DNA of 64,000 nt from Pseudomonas pisciculturae (GTDB lineage: Bacteria; Pseudomonadota; Gammaproteobacteria; Pseudomonadales; Pseudomonadaceae), in assembly GCF_015461805.1 (NCBI RefSeq), contig NZ_JACVZE010000007.1, positions 1-64,000 of the forward strand, read 5' to 3'. Below, in pieces: positions 16,483 to 26,522 of the stretch; the stretch's first letter is position 1; each line of letters starts with the position of its first letter. The position numbers and the translations under genes are program-made. Below the pieces are notes generated by a model. It saw only the letters and a program-made list of their open reading frames with translations. It did no database searches and was not told the DNA's origin.

Positions 16483-17631
16483 ATGACTACATCGACTGTT
16501 AAAACCAACCTGCTGGGTCTGACCCAGCCGGAAATGGAGAAATTCTTCGACTCAATCGGGGAGAAGCGTTTCCGTGCCGGTCAGGTAATGAAATGGATTC
16601 ACCACTTTGGCGTCGACGATTTCGACGCCATGACGAACGTCAGCAAGGCCTTGCGCGACAAGCTCAAGGCCATTGCTGAGGTCCGTGGCCCCGAAGTGGT
16701 CAGCGAGGACATCTCCACCGACGGCACCCGTAAGTGGGTGGTGCGCGTGGCATCCGGCAGCTGCGTCGAGACCGTGTACATTCCCCAGGGCAAACGTGGC
16801 ACATTGTGCGTTTCGTCCCAGGCAGGCTGTGCCCTGGACTGCAGTTTCTGCTCCACCGGCAAGCAAGGCTTCAATAGCAACCTCACCGCCGCCGAAGTCA
16901 TCGGCCAGGTGTGGATTGCCAACAAATCCTTTGGCAGCGTCCCGGCAACCGTCGACCGTGCCATCACCAACGTGGTGATGATGGGCATGGGTGAGCCGCT
17001 GCTGAACTTCGACAACGTCATCGCGGCCATGCACCTGATGATGGACGACCTGGGCTACGGCATTTCCAAGCGCCGCGTGACCCTGTCGACCTCCGGCGTG
17101 GTACCGATGATCGATGAGCTGGCCAAGCACATCGACGTCTCCCTGGCGTTGTCGCTGCACGCACCCAATGACGCATTGCGTAACCAATTGGTGCCGATCA
17201 ACAAGAAATATCCGCTTAAGATGCTGCTCGAATCCTGCCAGCGTTATATGGCGACCTTGGGTGAGAAACGCGTATTGACCATTGAGTACACCATGCTCAA
17301 GGACATCAACGACAAGGTCGAACACGCGGTAGAAATGATCGAGTTGCTCAAGAACACCCCGTGCAAGATCAACCTGATCCCGTTCAACCCGTTTCCGCAT
17401 TCTGGCTACGAGCGGCCGAGCAACAACGCTATTCGCCGTTTCCAGGATCAACTGCATCAGGCCGGCTACAACGTCACTGTCCGCACCACCCGTGGTGAAG
17501 ACATCGATGCCGCCTGTGGCCAATTGGTAGGGCAGGTAATGGACCGTACCCGCCGCAGCGAACGATATATCGCCGGGCGCGAACTGAACGCCGCCGACGA
17601 TTTGCCGCTTATCGCTGTGAATCGAATCTGA
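16483..17631 (+). CDS. rlmN: dual-specificity rRNA/tRNA adenine-C2 methyltransferase RlmN
   Basis: RlmN is a radical SAM enzyme that methylates C2 of A2503 in 23S rRNA and A37 of some tRNAs. The 382-residue product has the cluster motif C116-x3-C120-x2-C123, the MGMGEPLLNFDNV segment near residue 166, and a C-terminal conserved Cys in DAACGQL near residue 345. It heads the run rlmN-pilW-rodZ-ispG-hisS-yfgM-bamB-der. Confidence 0.97.
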   Translation: MTTSTVKTNLLGLTQPEMEKFFDSIGEKRFRAGQVMKWIHHFGVDDFDAMTNVSKALRDKLKAIAEVRGPEVVSEDISTDGTRKWVVRVASGSCVETVYIPQGKRGTLCVSSQAGCALDCSFCSTGKQGFNSNLTAAEVIGQVWIANKSFGSVPATVDRAITNVVMMGMGEPLLNFDNVIAAMHLMMDDLGYGISKRRVTLSTSGVVPMIDELAKHIDVSLALSLHAPNDALRNQLVPINKKYPLKMLLESCQRYMATLGEKRVLTIEYTMLKDINDKVEHAVEMIELLKNTPCKINLIPFNPFPHSGYERPSNNAIRRFQDQLHQAGYNVTVRTTRGEDIDAACGQLVGQVMDRTRRSERYIAGRELNAADDLPLIAVNRI

Positions 17632-17643
17632 GAGAGGATCTCT

Positions 17644-18402
17644 ATGCCCTTGCGCCTTGCGCTGCTTTTACTTGTTACCGCCCTCGCGGCAGGTTGTGTT
17701 TCATCGGGCTATGACAGCCCTTTGCAAACCGGTAAAGGCCGTGATGAGGCGCGAGCTGCCTATGTGCAGTTGGGCTTGGGTTACTTGCGCCAAGGTATGA
17801 ACGAGCAGGCCAAGGTGCCGTTGAAAAAGGCTCTTGAACTGGATAGCAACGACGCTGACGCGAACGCCGCACTGGCGCTGGTGTTCCAGGCTCAGGCCGA
17901 GCCTGAACTGGCTGACCAGTATTTCCAGAAAGCGTTGGCTGCCCGACCTGCTGACCCACGGTTGCTAAACAATTACGGTAGCTTCCTGTTTGCGCAAAAT
18001 CGGTATGAGCAGGCCGCCCTTTATTTCCAGCAAGCCAGCACCGATACCCTCTATCCTGAGCGTTCCCGTGTATTCGAGAACCTTGGGGTGACCTCGATAC
18101 GCCTCGGGCAGCGCGACAGCGCCCGCCAGCAGCTGGAAAAAGCCCTGCATTTGAACAGTCGCCAGCCTCGGGCATTGCTCGAAATGGCTGAGTTATCCTT
18201 TGATGACAGGCATTATGTGCCGGCACGTGACTATTACGAGCGTTTTAGCCTGCTCAGCGGGCAAAATGCACGTAGTCTATTGCTCGGTGTGCGCCTGGCG
18301 ACGGTTCATGAAGAACGCGACACGGCCGCACGTTTTGGCCAGCAACTCGAACGACTCTATCCCGGTACGCCGGAATATCAGCAATACCTGTCGGAGCAAT
18401 GA
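17644..18402 (+). CDS. pilW: type IV pilus biogenesis/stability lipoprotein PilW (PilF)
   Basis: This outer-membrane lipoprotein is the pilotin for the PilQ secretin. The 252-residue product has a signal peptide ending in the lipobox LAAGC (Cys18), then TPR repeats across about residues 35-230. Its stop overlaps the rodZ start by four bases (ATGA). Confidence 0.92.
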   Translation: MPLRLALLLLVTALAAGCVSSGYDSPLQTGKGRDEARAAYVQLGLGYLRQGMNEQAKVPLKKALELDSNDADANAALALVFQAQAEPELADQYFQKALAARPADPRLLNNYGSFLFAQNRYEQAALYFQQASTDTLYPERSRVFENLGVTSIRLGQRDSARQQLEKALHLNSRQPRALLEMAELSFDDRHYVPARDYYERFSLLSGQNARSLLLGVRLATVHEERDTAARFGQQLERLYPGTPEYQQYLSEQ

Positions 18403-19382
18403 TGAAAGCGGCGCACCCGGAAGTTGTAGCAGCTAATCGCGTAAACCCAGGCGACACCTTGCGCCAGGCCCGCGAAAGCAATGGTTGGTCTCTGGCGGAA
18501 GTGGCCCTCAAGCTCAATTTGACCACCACCTCCCTGGGTAATCTGGAAGCCGGCGCATTCGACAAGCTGCCTGGGCATACCTTTGCCCGCGGTTATATCC
18601 GCGCCTATGCCAAGTTGCTGGGCATCGACCAGGCCGTGCTGGTCCAGGAATTCGACCAGTTCACCGGTACCGATTCCCAGGGCAGTAACGTTCATGGCCT
18701 AGGGCGTATCGAAGAACCTGTGCGGGTTTCCCACACGATTTTGCGTATTGTCAGCCTGCTGCTGCTCATCGCCGTGATCGGCGGCGGTTTTGTCTGGTGG
18801 CAAGACCAGACTTCCCAGCGCACCAAGGACCTGACCAGCAACGCCATGGAGCACGTCGAAGTCGAAAGCGCCGACGGCACCACCCAGATTCACCCGTTGG
18901 ACGAGCCGGAAGATCAGGCTGTTGCTGAAGGCCAGGCCGCTCCTGAAGCGCCGCTTGCAACCGAGCAGCCAGTGCCCGAAACCGCTCCAACCGCGACTGC
19001 CGCTGCGCCTGCCGCTCCTGCAACCTCGGTTGCCCCGGCCCACACTCCGGCCGCGCCCGCGCAAACCCCAGTCGCTCCAGCGCCTGCCGCCCCGGCTGCG
19101 CCTGCCATTTCGCCGCCCACCACCCCAGCGTTGATCGCCGGTGATGGCCGTGTACAGATCACCTTCGTCGCCGACTGCTGGACGCAAGTCACCGACGGCA
19201 ACGGCAAAGTGCTGTTCAGCGGCCTTAAGCGTAAGGGCGATTCGCTCGACCAGGGCGGCAAGCCTCCTTTGACGCTGCGTCTGGGCTTTGCCCGTGGCGC
19301 GCAAGTGGCCTACAACGGCCAGCCTGTAGACGTGGCGCCGTTCACCACTGGCGAAACCGCTCGCCTGAAGTTGGGACAATAG
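18399..19382 (+). CDS. rodZ: RodZ-family helix-turn-helix membrane protein
   Basis: RodZ links the MreB cytoskeleton to the cell-wall machinery. The 327-residue product has a cytoplasmic HTH domain (about residues 20-80), one membrane helix near residues 112-131, a periplasmic linker very rich in Ala and Pro (about residues 172-243), and a C-terminal domain beginning VQITFVADCWTQV. Two adjacent ATG codons are both usable. It is tightly coupled to pilW and lies 2 bases before ispG. Confidence 0.9.
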   Translation: MMKAAHPEVVAANRVNPGDTLRQARESNGWSLAEVALKLNLTTTSLGNLEAGAFDKLPGHTFARGYIRAYAKLLGIDQAVLVQEFDQFTGTDSQGSNVHGLGRIEEPVRVSHTILRIVSLLLLIAVIGGGFVWWQDQTSQRTKDLTSNAMEHVEVESADGTTQIHPLDEPEDQAVAEGQAAPEAPLATEQPVPETAPTATAAAPAAPATSVAPAHTPAAPAQTPVAPAPAAPAAPAISPPTTPALIAGDGRVQITFVADCWTQVTDGNGKVLFSGLKRKGDSLDQGGKPPLTLRLGFARGAQVAYNGQPVDVAPFTTGETARLKLGQ

Positions 19383-19384
19383 TC

Positions 19385-20494
19385 ATGCACGGCGAATCTC
19401 CAATCAAACGTCGCGTATCGCGCAAAATCTGGGTCGGCTCCGTGCCTGTGGGTGGCGACGCCCCCATCGCAGTGCAGAGCATGACCAACAGCGACACCAA
19501 CGATGTGGCCGCCACCGTTGCGCAGATCAACCGTCTGGAAGCCGCTGGCGTAGACATCGTGCGGGTTTCCGTACCCGACATGGACGCTGCCGAAGCCTTC
19601 GGCCGTATCAAGCAACTGGTCAAGGTGCCGTTGGTTGCCGACATTCACTTCGACTACAAGATCGCCTTGCGCGTGGCCGAACTGGGTGTGGATTGCCTGC
19701 GCATCAACCCGGGCAACATCGGCCGTGAAGACCGTGTGCGCGCTGTGGTCGATGCTGCCCGTGATCGCGGTATTCCAATCCGCATCGGCGTCAACGCCGG
19801 TTCCCTGGAAAAAGACCTGCAAAAGAAATACGGCGAGCCTACTCCGGCGGCGTTGGTCGAGTCGGCACTGCGCCACGTTGAACACCTTGAACGCCTGAAT
19901 TTCCAGGACTTCAAGGTCAGCGTAAAGGCTTCCGACGTGTTTATGGCGGTAGAAGCCTACCGCCTGCTGGCCAAGGAAATCGTGCAGCCGCTGCACCTGG
20001 GTATCACTGAAGCGGGCGGTTTACGCTCAGGCACAGTGAAATCTGCGGTGGGTCTCGGTATGCTGCTCGCCGAAGGGATCGGCGATACTATTCGCATCTC
20101 CCTGGCGGCAGACCCCGTAGAGGAAGTGAAGGTCGGTTACGACATCCTCAAATCCCTGCGTTTGCGTTCCCGTGGTATCAATTTCATTGCCTGCCCGAGC
20201 TGCTCGCGGCAGAACTTCGACGTGGTGAAAACCATGAACGATCTGGAATTGCGCCTCGAAGACCTGCTGGTGCCACTGGATGTTGCGGTGATCGGGTGTG
20301 TGGTCAACGGGCCGGGCGAAGCCAAAGAAGCCCATGTGGGTCTCACAGGCGGTACGCCGAACCTGATCTACATCGACGGCAAGCCGGCTCAGAAGTTAAC
20401 GAATGACAATCTGGTGGATGAGCTCGAAAGACTGATCCGCCAGAAAGCGGCCGAAAAGGTCGCAGCTGACGCAGCGCTGATCGCGCGCGGCTGA
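19385..20494 (+). CDS. ispG: 4-hydroxy-3-methylbut-2-enyl diphosphate synthase IspG
   Basis: IspG reductively opens the cyclic diphosphate of the MEP isoprenoid pathway using a [4Fe-4S] cluster. The 369-residue product has the ligand Cys C270, C273 and C305 with the nearby Glu E312, and an N-terminal TIM-barrel part beginning RRVSRKIWVG. Its cluster ties it to the isc genes in function. Confidence 0.97.
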   Translation: MHGESPIKRRVSRKIWVGSVPVGGDAPIAVQSMTNSDTNDVAATVAQINRLEAAGVDIVRVSVPDMDAAEAFGRIKQLVKVPLVADIHFDYKIALRVAELGVDCLRINPGNIGREDRVRAVVDAARDRGIPIRIGVNAGSLEKDLQKKYGEPTPAALVESALRHVEHLERLNFQDFKVSVKASDVFMAVEAYRLLAKEIVQPLHLGITEAGGLRSGTVKSAVGLGMLLAEGIGDTIRISLAADPVEEVKVGYDILKSLRLRSRGINFIACPSCSRQNFDVVKTMNDLELRLEDLLVPLDVAVIGCVVNGPGEAKEAHVGLTGGTPNLIYIDGKPAQKLTNDNLVDELERLIRQKAAEKVAADAALIARG

Positions 20495-20517
20495 TTGAAC
20501 GAATTTAAGGATTTGAT

Positions 20518-21807
20518 GTGAGCAAGTCTCTGCAAGCCATTCGTGGCATGAACGACATCCTGCCGGAGCAGACGCCGCTGTGGCGCTACTTCGAAAGCAC
20601 CGTCGCGCGCCTGCTGGATAACTACGGTTACAAGCAGATCCGCATGCCGATCGTCGAGTTCACCGAGCTGTTCAAGCGCTCCATCGGTGAAGTGACCGAC
20701 ATCGTCGAAAAAGAGATGTACACCTTTGAAGACCGCAACGGCGACTCCCTGACCCTGCGTCCGGAAGGCACCGCCGCGTGCGTGCGCGCTGTGCTTGAGC
20801 ATGGTCTGACCGGTGCTGGCCAGCCGCAGAAATTGTGGTACATCGGCCCGATGTTCCGCCACGAGCGCCCGCAGAAAGGCCGTTATCGCCAGTTCCACCA
20901 GATCGGCCTCGAAGTATTCAACATCGACGGCCCGGATATCGACGCCGAGCTGATCGTGCTGACCTGGCGCCTGTGGGGCCTGCTGGGCATCCGCGATGCG
21001 GTCAAGCTTGAGCTCAACAGCCTGGGCACCAGTGAATCCCGCGGCCGCTACAAAGTGGCCCTGGTCGAGTACCTGTCGGCTCACCTGGACAAGTTGGACG
21101 AAGACAGCCAGCGCCGTCTGAAAACCAACCCGTTGCGCGTGCTGGACACCAAGAACGCCGACACCCAAGCCGTACTGGTCGATGCGCCAAAAATGGCCGA
21201 CTACCTGGACGACGAGTCGCGCATTCACTTCGAAGGCCTCAAGGCTCGGTTGGATGCGGCTGGTATTCCGTTCGTGATCAACACCAAGCTGGTGCGTGGC
21301 CTCGATTACTACAGCAAGACCGTCTTCGAGTGGGTCACCGACAAACTTGGCGCCCAAGGCACCGTGTGTGCCGGTGGCCGTTATGACGGCCTGGTCGAGC
21401 AGATGGGCGGCAAGCCGACTACCGGTGTGGGCTTCGCCATGGGCATTGAGCGGCTGATCCTGCTGCTCGAAACCCTGGAGAAAGTCCCTGAAGAAATCTC
21501 CCGTCAGGTGGACGTGTACCTGTGCGCCTTTGGCGAGGCCGCCGAGCTGGCAGCCCTGGCCCTGAGCGAAAAAGTGCGCGACCAGTTGCCGAACCTGCGC
21601 CTGCAAGTCAATGCCGGCGCCGGCAGCTTCAAGAGCCAGTTCAAGAAGGCCGACAAGAGCGGTGCGCTGTATGCACTGATCCTGGGCGATGACGAACTGG
21701 CCCAGCAAGTGATAGGTTTCAAACCCCTGCGTGGCCAGGGCGAGCAACAGAACATTGCCTTTGATGCGCTCGCTGCGCACTTGGCCACCTGCGTCGTGCA
21801 GGGTTGA
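20518..21807 (+). CDS. hisS: histidyl-tRNA synthetase
   Basis: HisS charges tRNA-His. The 429-residue class II synthetase shows motif 2 (GPMFRHERPQKGRYRQFHQ, near residue 107), the HisA signature LVRGLDYYSKTVFEW near residue 258, and AGGRYDGL near residue 285. It starts with GTG after AAGGA; the overlapping ATG at 20516 is out of frame. Confidence 0.98.
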   Translation: MSKSLQAIRGMNDILPEQTPLWRYFESTVARLLDNYGYKQIRMPIVEFTELFKRSIGEVTDIVEKEMYTFEDRNGDSLTLRPEGTAACVRAVLEHGLTGAGQPQKLWYIGPMFRHERPQKGRYRQFHQIGLEVFNIDGPDIDAELIVLTWRLWGLLGIRDAVKLELNSLGTSESRGRYKVALVEYLSAHLDKLDEDSQRRLKTNPLRVLDTKNADTQAVLVDAPKMADYLDDESRIHFEGLKARLDAAGIPFVINTKLVRGLDYYSKTVFEWVTDKLGAQGTVCAGGRYDGLVEQMGGKPTTGVGFAMGIERLILLLETLEKVPEEISRQVDVYLCAFGEAAELAALALSEKVRDQLPNLRLQVNAGAGSFKSQFKKADKSGALYALILGDDELAQQVIGFKPLRGQGEQQNIAFDALAAHLATCVVQG

Positions 21808-21848
21808 AGCTGTCGAACAGCCGAATTTAGCGATTAAGGAGTATTGGG

Positions 21849-22490
21849 GTGTCGAGTTCTGATGATGATCAACTGGCCGAGTTCAAGGACTGGTGGCAGC
21901 GTAACGGCAAGCCCCTGGTTACTGGCGGCCTGCTGGCTTTAGTGGTGGTGTTCGGCTGGCAAGCCTGGACCAAGTATCAGGCCAACCAGTCCCAAGGCGC
22001 CTCGATCCTCTATCAGCAATTGCTGGAAACCACGTTGACGCCGGACGGCAAGCCCGACCCTGCACAAGTTGCAGACCTGGCCGGCAAGCTGAAGAACGAA
22101 TTTGGCGGTAGCACCTACGCCCAATACGGCAGCCTGTTCGTCGCGAAAGTCGCGGTCGACACCGGCAAGCTGGATGATGCGGCTGCAGAGCTCAAAGCCA
22201 TCGCCGACAAACCGACCAACCCAACCCTGGGTGAAATCGCACGTCAGCGCCTGGCTCAGGTACTGGCGGCACAGAACAAGGCTGACGAAGCACTCAAACT
22301 GCTCGACGGCGATGCTGACAAGGCATTTGTAGCCACTCGCGAAGAGCTCAAGGGCGACCTGTTGGTCCAATTGGGTCGTACCGACGAAGCCAATGCTGCG
22401 TACCAAAAAGCCAAGGCGGCGCTGTCTGATGAAGCGGCGGTCGGTGGCTTACAAATCAAGCTGGACGACTTGGCCAAAGGGGATGCGTGA
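21849..22490 (+). CDS. yfgM: YfgM-family tetratricopeptide membrane protein
   Basis: YfgM is an inner-membrane protein that works with the SecYEG/PpiD periplasmic chaperone path in E. coli. The 213-residue product has a short cytoplasmic part, one membrane helix near residues 25-41 and a periplasmic TPR-like domain rich in Ala, Lys and Leu. It starts at GTG 21849 after TAAGGAG. It lies between hisS and bamB as in E. coli. Confidence 0.9.
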   Translation: MSSSDDDQLAEFKDWWQRNGKPLVTGGLLALVVVFGWQAWTKYQANQSQGASILYQQLLETTLTPDGKPDPAQVADLAGKLKNEFGGSTYAQYGSLFVAKVAVDTGKLDDAAAELKAIADKPTNPTLGEIARQRLAQVLAAQNKADEALKLLDGDADKAFVATREELKGDLLVQLGRTDEANAAYQKAKAALSDEAAVGGLQIKLDDLAKGDA

Positions 22491-22491
22491 C

Positions 22492-23634
22492 GTGATCCGT
22501 TGGAAACATGCAGCATTGCTGGCTCTGGCCGTTCTGGCCGCGGGTTGCAGCAGCAACAGCAAGAAAGAACTGCCGCCTGCGGAGCTGACCAGCTTCAAGG
22601 AAGAAGTGGTCCTGCAAAAGCAGTGGAGCCGCTCCATCGGTGACGGTCAGGGCGACACCTACAACATGTTGGTACCGGCTATCGACGGTGACAACATTGT
22701 CGCCGCTGACGTGACCGGCGTGGTGACGTCCATGGACCGCATGAACGGCGACGTCAAGTGGACCAAGGATCTGGATTTGCCAGTATCCGGCGCGGTAGGC
22801 GTGGGTTACGGCATGGTCATGCTCGGTACGCTGAAAGGCGAAGTCGTTGCCTTGGACTCCAGCACCGGTGAAGAGAAATGGCGCGCTCGCGTGACCAGTG
22901 AAGTGCTCGCACCGCCTGCCACCAACGGCGATATCGTCGTGGTGCAAACCCAGGACGACCGCGTGATCGGCCTCGACGCCAGCACCGGCGAACAGCGTTG
23001 GTTGTACGACAGCACCCCAGCGGTGCTGACCTTGCGCGGTACCAGTGGTCCGGTTGTGACCAACAATCTGGCCGTTGCGGGCCTGTCGACCGGTAAAGTG
23101 GTCGCCCTTGATACCCAGAACGGCGTGCCGGCCTGGGAAACCCGTGTGGCTATCCCGCAAGGTCGTTCCGAGCTGGATCGCGTAGTGGACATCGACGGTG
23201 GCCTGTTGCTGTCGGGTGAAACCCTCTACGTCGCCACCTACCAGGGCCGTGTTGCGGCGCTTGACCTGCAGACCGGCCGCGTCAACTGGCAGCGTGATGC
23301 TTCCAGCTACGCCGGTGTCGCCCAAGGGTTTGGCAGCGTCTACGTAAGCCTGGCGTCCGGCACCGTTGAAAGTGTCGACGAGCGTTCCACCACTGCACTG
23401 TGGAGCAACGACTCCCTGGCCCGCCGTCAGCTGTCGGCACCGGAAGTATTCTCCAGCTATGTAGCGGTCGGCGACTTTGAAGGCTACCTGCACCTGCTGA
23501 GCCAGGTAGACGGTCGCTTTGTCGGTCGCGAGCGTATCGACAGCGACGGCCTGCGTGCTCGTCCGCTGGTCGTGGGTAACATGCTTTATGTGTTTGGCAA
23601 CAGCGGCAAGCTGGAAGCCCTGACCATCAAGTAA
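22492..23634 (+). CDS. bamB: outer membrane assembly lipoprotein BamB
   Basis: BamB is a beta-propeller lipoprotein of the BAM complex that inserts outer-membrane proteins. The 380-residue product has a lipobox LAAGC (Cys19) and repeated PQQ-like blades with GxVxALDxxTGxxxW motifs. GTG 22492 is chosen because AAAGGGG ends 9 bases before it; an ATG at 22483 directly abuts that site and would overlap yfgM. Both starts keep the same signal peptide. Confidence 0.94.
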   Translation: MIRWKHAALLALAVLAAGCSSNSKKELPPAELTSFKEEVVLQKQWSRSIGDGQGDTYNMLVPAIDGDNIVAADVTGVVTSMDRMNGDVKWTKDLDLPVSGAVGVGYGMVMLGTLKGEVVALDSSTGEEKWRARVTSEVLAPPATNGDIVVVQTQDDRVIGLDASTGEQRWLYDSTPAVLTLRGTSGPVVTNNLAVAGLSTGKVVALDTQNGVPAWETRVAIPQGRSELDRVVDIDGGLLLSGETLYVATYQGRVAALDLQTGRVNWQRDASSYAGVAQGFGSVYVSLASGTVESVDERSTTALWSNDSLARRQLSAPEVFSSYVAVGDFEGYLHLLSQVDGRFVGRERIDSDGLRARPLVVGNMLYVFGNSGKLEALTIK

Positions 23635-23712
23635 GAACTATGCTTGGGGTAACACCCAGGCGGCCCCGCTTCGGCGGGGCATGCGGCATTTGATTATGCT
23701 GCCCCGAGCACC

Positions 23713-23744
23713 AGCCGCTGCCCTGCAGCGGCTTTTGTATTTTC
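23713..23744 (+). terminator. Probable terminator between bamB and der
   Basis: An 8-bp stem (23713-23720 with 23726-23733) and 5-base loop are followed by a T-rich tail. A second G+C-rich hairpin lies at 23661-23678. These suggest der is at least partly separate from the upstream run. Confidence 0.65.
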
Positions 23745-23768
23745 TGAAATAACGAAGTGGAGAGCCGC

Positions 23769-25238
23769 ATGGTTCCCGTAATCGCCCTGGTGGGCCGACC
23801 TAACGTCGGCAAGTCCACCTTGTTCAACCGCCTGACCAGGACTCGCGACGCCATTGTCGGCGACTTGTCCGGTCTGACCCGTGATCGCCAATACGGTGAG
23901 GCAAAGTGGCAAGGGCGCTCCTACATTATTGTCGACACCGGTGGTATCTCCGGTGACGAACATGGCATGGACGAAAAAATGGCCGAGCAGTCGCTGCTCG
24001 CCATTGAAGAAGCCGATGTTGTGTTGTTCCTCGTGGACGCCCGCGCGGGCTACACCGCTGCCGACCAGATGATTGGCGAGCACCTGCGCAAGCGCAACAA
24101 GCGTTCTTATCTGATCGCCAACAAGATCGACAACATCGACCCTGAAGCGGCCCGTGCCGAATTCAGCCCGATGGGCCTGGGCGACGCGATCCCGGTCGCC
24201 GGTGCCCACGGTCGTGGTATCACCCAGATGCTGGAAATCGCCCTGCGCGATTTCCCTAAGGATGACGCCGAGGAAGAAGAGGGCGAAGAAGAGATCGTTG
24301 CCGAAGGTGAGGAAGCCAAACGCATTCCTGGCCCAAGCGAAAAAGACGGTATCAAGATCGCCATCATCGGCCGCCCTAACGTGGGCAAGTCCACGCTGGT
24401 CAACCGCATGCTCGGTGAAGACCGCGTAATCGTCTATGACCAGCCCGGCACCACCCGCGACAGCATCTACATCCCGTTCGAGCGTAACGACGAGAAGTAC
24501 ACGCTGATCGACACCGCCGGTGTGCGCAAGCGCGGCAAGATCCACGAGGAAGTTGAAAAGTTCTCGGTGGTCAAAACCCTGCAAGCGATCAAAGACGCCA
24601 ACGTGGTGATCTTTGTGATGGACGCCCGCGAAGGCGTGGTGGACCACGACCTGAACTTGCTGGGTTTTGCCCTGGAAGCCGGTCGCGCCCTGGTGATCGC
24701 GATCAACAAGTGGGACGGCATGACGCCGAGCGAGCGCGATTTCGTCAAGATCGAGCTGCAGCGTCGCCTGTTCTTCGTCGAGTTCGCCGATATCCACTTT
24801 ATTTCGGCACTGCACGGTACCGGCGTGGGTAACCTCTACGCATCCGTACAGAACTCGTTCAAGTCTGCGGTCACTCGCTGGCCGACCAACCGTCTCACCC
24901 AGATCCTGGAAGACGCCGTTGGCGAGCACGCGCCGCCGATGGTCAACAACCGCCGGATCAAACTGCGTTACGCCCACTTGGGTGGTGCCAACCCGCCGAT
25001 TATCGTGATCCACGGTAACCAGATCGAGAAGGTGCCAAAGTCCTACGTGCGTTACCTGGAAAACACCTACCGCCGTGTCTTGAAACTGGTCGGTACGCCG
25101 ATCCGTATCGAGTTCAAGGGTGGTGACAACCCATACGAAGGCAACAAGAACACACTGACTGACCGTCAGGTGAACAAGAAGCGTCGTTTGATGACTCACC
25201 ACAAGAAGGCCGACAAGAAGCGCCGTGACAAGAAGTAA
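23769..25238 (+). CDS. der: ribosome biogenesis GTPase Der (EngA)
   Basis: Der is a tandem GTPase needed for 50S subunit assembly. The 489-residue product has two complete G domains, each opening with GRPNVGKST (near residues 8 and about 200), joined by an acidic linker EEEEGEEE, then a KH-like domain and a basic Lys-rich tail. ATG 23769 gives the family start MVPVIALVG; the GTG at 23757 is less likely. Confidence 0.97.
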   Translation: MVPVIALVGRPNVGKSTLFNRLTRTRDAIVGDLSGLTRDRQYGEAKWQGRSYIIVDTGGISGDEHGMDEKMAEQSLLAIEEADVVLFLVDARAGYTAADQMIGEHLRKRNKRSYLIANKIDNIDPEAARAEFSPMGLGDAIPVAGAHGRGITQMLEIALRDFPKDDAEEEEGEEEIVAEGEEAKRIPGPSEKDGIKIAIIGRPNVGKSTLVNRMLGEDRVIVYDQPGTTRDSIYIPFERNDEKYTLIDTAGVRKRGKIHEEVEKFSVVKTLQAIKDANVVIFVMDAREGVVDHDLNLLGFALEAGRALVIAINKWDGMTPSERDFVKIELQRRLFFVEFADIHFISALHGTGVGNLYASVQNSFKSAVTRWPTNRLTQILEDAVGEHAPPMVNNRRIKLRYAHLGGANPPIIVIHGNQIEKVPKSYVRYLENTYRRVLKLVGTPIRIEFKGGDNPYEGNKNTLTDRQVNKKRRLMTHHKKADKKRRDKK

Positions 25239-25275
25239 CGGCAGCTTCATGTTGTAAGCGACACGCTGCAAGAGA

Positions 25276-25298
25276 GGGCTCCTTTGGAGCCCTTTTTT
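25276..25298 (+). terminator. Terminator after der
   Basis: GGGCTCC/GGAGCCC (25276-25282 and 25286-25292) has a TTT loop and a six-T tail. Confidence 0.92.
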
Positions 25299-25373
25299 GT
25301 GCGCGACGGTTTGTGCCTTGACCCGATGCAACGGGCAGCTTAAAACTTGGGGCTCACCTGCAGGGGCCTTTCA

Positions 25374-26522
25374 ATGATCACCAGCAAGCTGCCGAATGTC
25401 GGCACGACTATTTTCACGACTATGTCGCAACTCGCAGCCGAGACTGGCGCGCTTAACCTGTCCCAGGGGTTTCCGGATTTCAACGGCCCTCAAGCCTTAC
25501 TCGATGCCGTGGGCAAGCATGTGGCCAGCGGGCACAACCAATATTCCCCAATGACCGGCCTGCCGGCCCTGCGCCAACAAGTGGCAGCAAAGATTGCCCG
25601 CAGCTATGGCGCAACGGTGAATGCCGACAGCGAAGTCACCATCACGCCCGGCGCCACTGCGGCGATCTTCTGCGCGATCCAGGCGGTGATCCGCGCTGGC
25701 GATGAAGTCATCGTGTTCGACCCTAGCTACGACAGCTACGAGCCCTCCGTCGAGCTCGCCGGTGGCCGCTGCGTGCATGTGCAATTGAGCCTGCAAGGCT
25801 TTGCGCTGGATTTTGAGCAGATCAAGGCCGCGCTGTCGCCACGCACACGCATGATCATCCTCAACACCCCACACAACCCCACAGGCGCCTTGATCAGCCG
25901 CGCTGAGCTCGACCAGTTGGCTGAATTGATCCGCGACCGCGATATCTACCTGGTCAGCGATGAGGTCTACGAACACCTGGTATTCGACGGCGTGCCCCAC
26001 GTCAGCGTATTGGCCCATGAGGAGCTGTATCAGCGCGCCTTCGTGGTCAGCTCTTTCGGCAAGACCTACCACGTCACCGGCTGGAAAACCGGCTACGTGG
26101 TGGCGCCACCGGCCCTCACTGCGGAGCTGCGCAAGGTGCATCAATACGTCAACTTCTGCGGCGTGACGCCGTTGCAGTTCGCACTGGCCGACTTTATGGC
26201 TGAACACCCGGAGCACGTGGACGAGCTGCCCGCGTTTTACCAGGCCAAGCGCGACCTGTTCTGTGACTTGCTGGCGCCGTCCCGCTTCAACTTTACCCGT
26301 GTGACCGGCACCTACTTCCAACTGGTGGATTACTCACAGATCCGCCCAGACCTGGACGACGTCGCCATGTCGCTGTGGATGACCCGAGAGCACGGCGTGG
26401 CGACGATTCCGGTCTCGGTGTTCTACCAGAACCCACCCCAAGGCCAGCGCCTGGTGCGCCTGTGCTTTGCCAAACGCGAGGAGACGCTGCGCCAAGCAGC
26501 CGAGAAACTATGCGTGATCTGA
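25374..26522 (+). CDS. PLP-dependent aminotransferase, methionine/glutamine type (YbdL-like)
   Basis: The 382-residue class I/II aminotransferase has the PLP Lys K230 in SSFGKTYHVTGWK, the NTPHNPTG motif at residues 164-171 and a DEVYEHLVFDG segment. The closest family seems to be the YbdL/kynurenine-aminotransferase group, which use methionine, glutamine or aromatic amino acids. The next gene overlaps it by 13 bases and is an omega-amidase-like hydrolase, which fits a glutamine-transaminase/omega-amidase pair that salvages 2-oxo acids such as ketomethylthiobutyrate. ATG 25374 is preferred over the upstream ATG at 25347, which adds an unrelated leader. Confidence 0.88.
   Translation: MITSKLPNVGTTIFTTMSQLAAETGALNLSQGFPDFNGPQALLDAVGKHVASGHNQYSPMTGLPALRQQVAAKIARSYGATVNADSEVTITPGATAAIFCAIQAVIRAGDEVIVFDPSYDSYEPSVELAGGRCVHVQLSLQGFALDFEQIKAALSPRTRMIILNTPHNPTGALISRAELDQLAELIRDRDIYLVSDEVYEHLVFDGVPHVSVLAHEELYQRAFVVSSFGKTYHVTGWKTGYVVAPPALTAELRKVHQYVNFCGVTPLQFALADFMAEHPEHVDELPAFYQAKRDLFCDLLAPSRFNFTRVTGTYFQLVDYSQIRPDLDDVAMSLWMTREHGVATIPVSVFYQNPPQGQRLVRLCFAKREETLRQAAEKLCVI

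Noticed and set aside
23694..25331. 545-residue minus-strand frame across der
   Set aside because: It is a shadow of der that spans the terminators on both sides.
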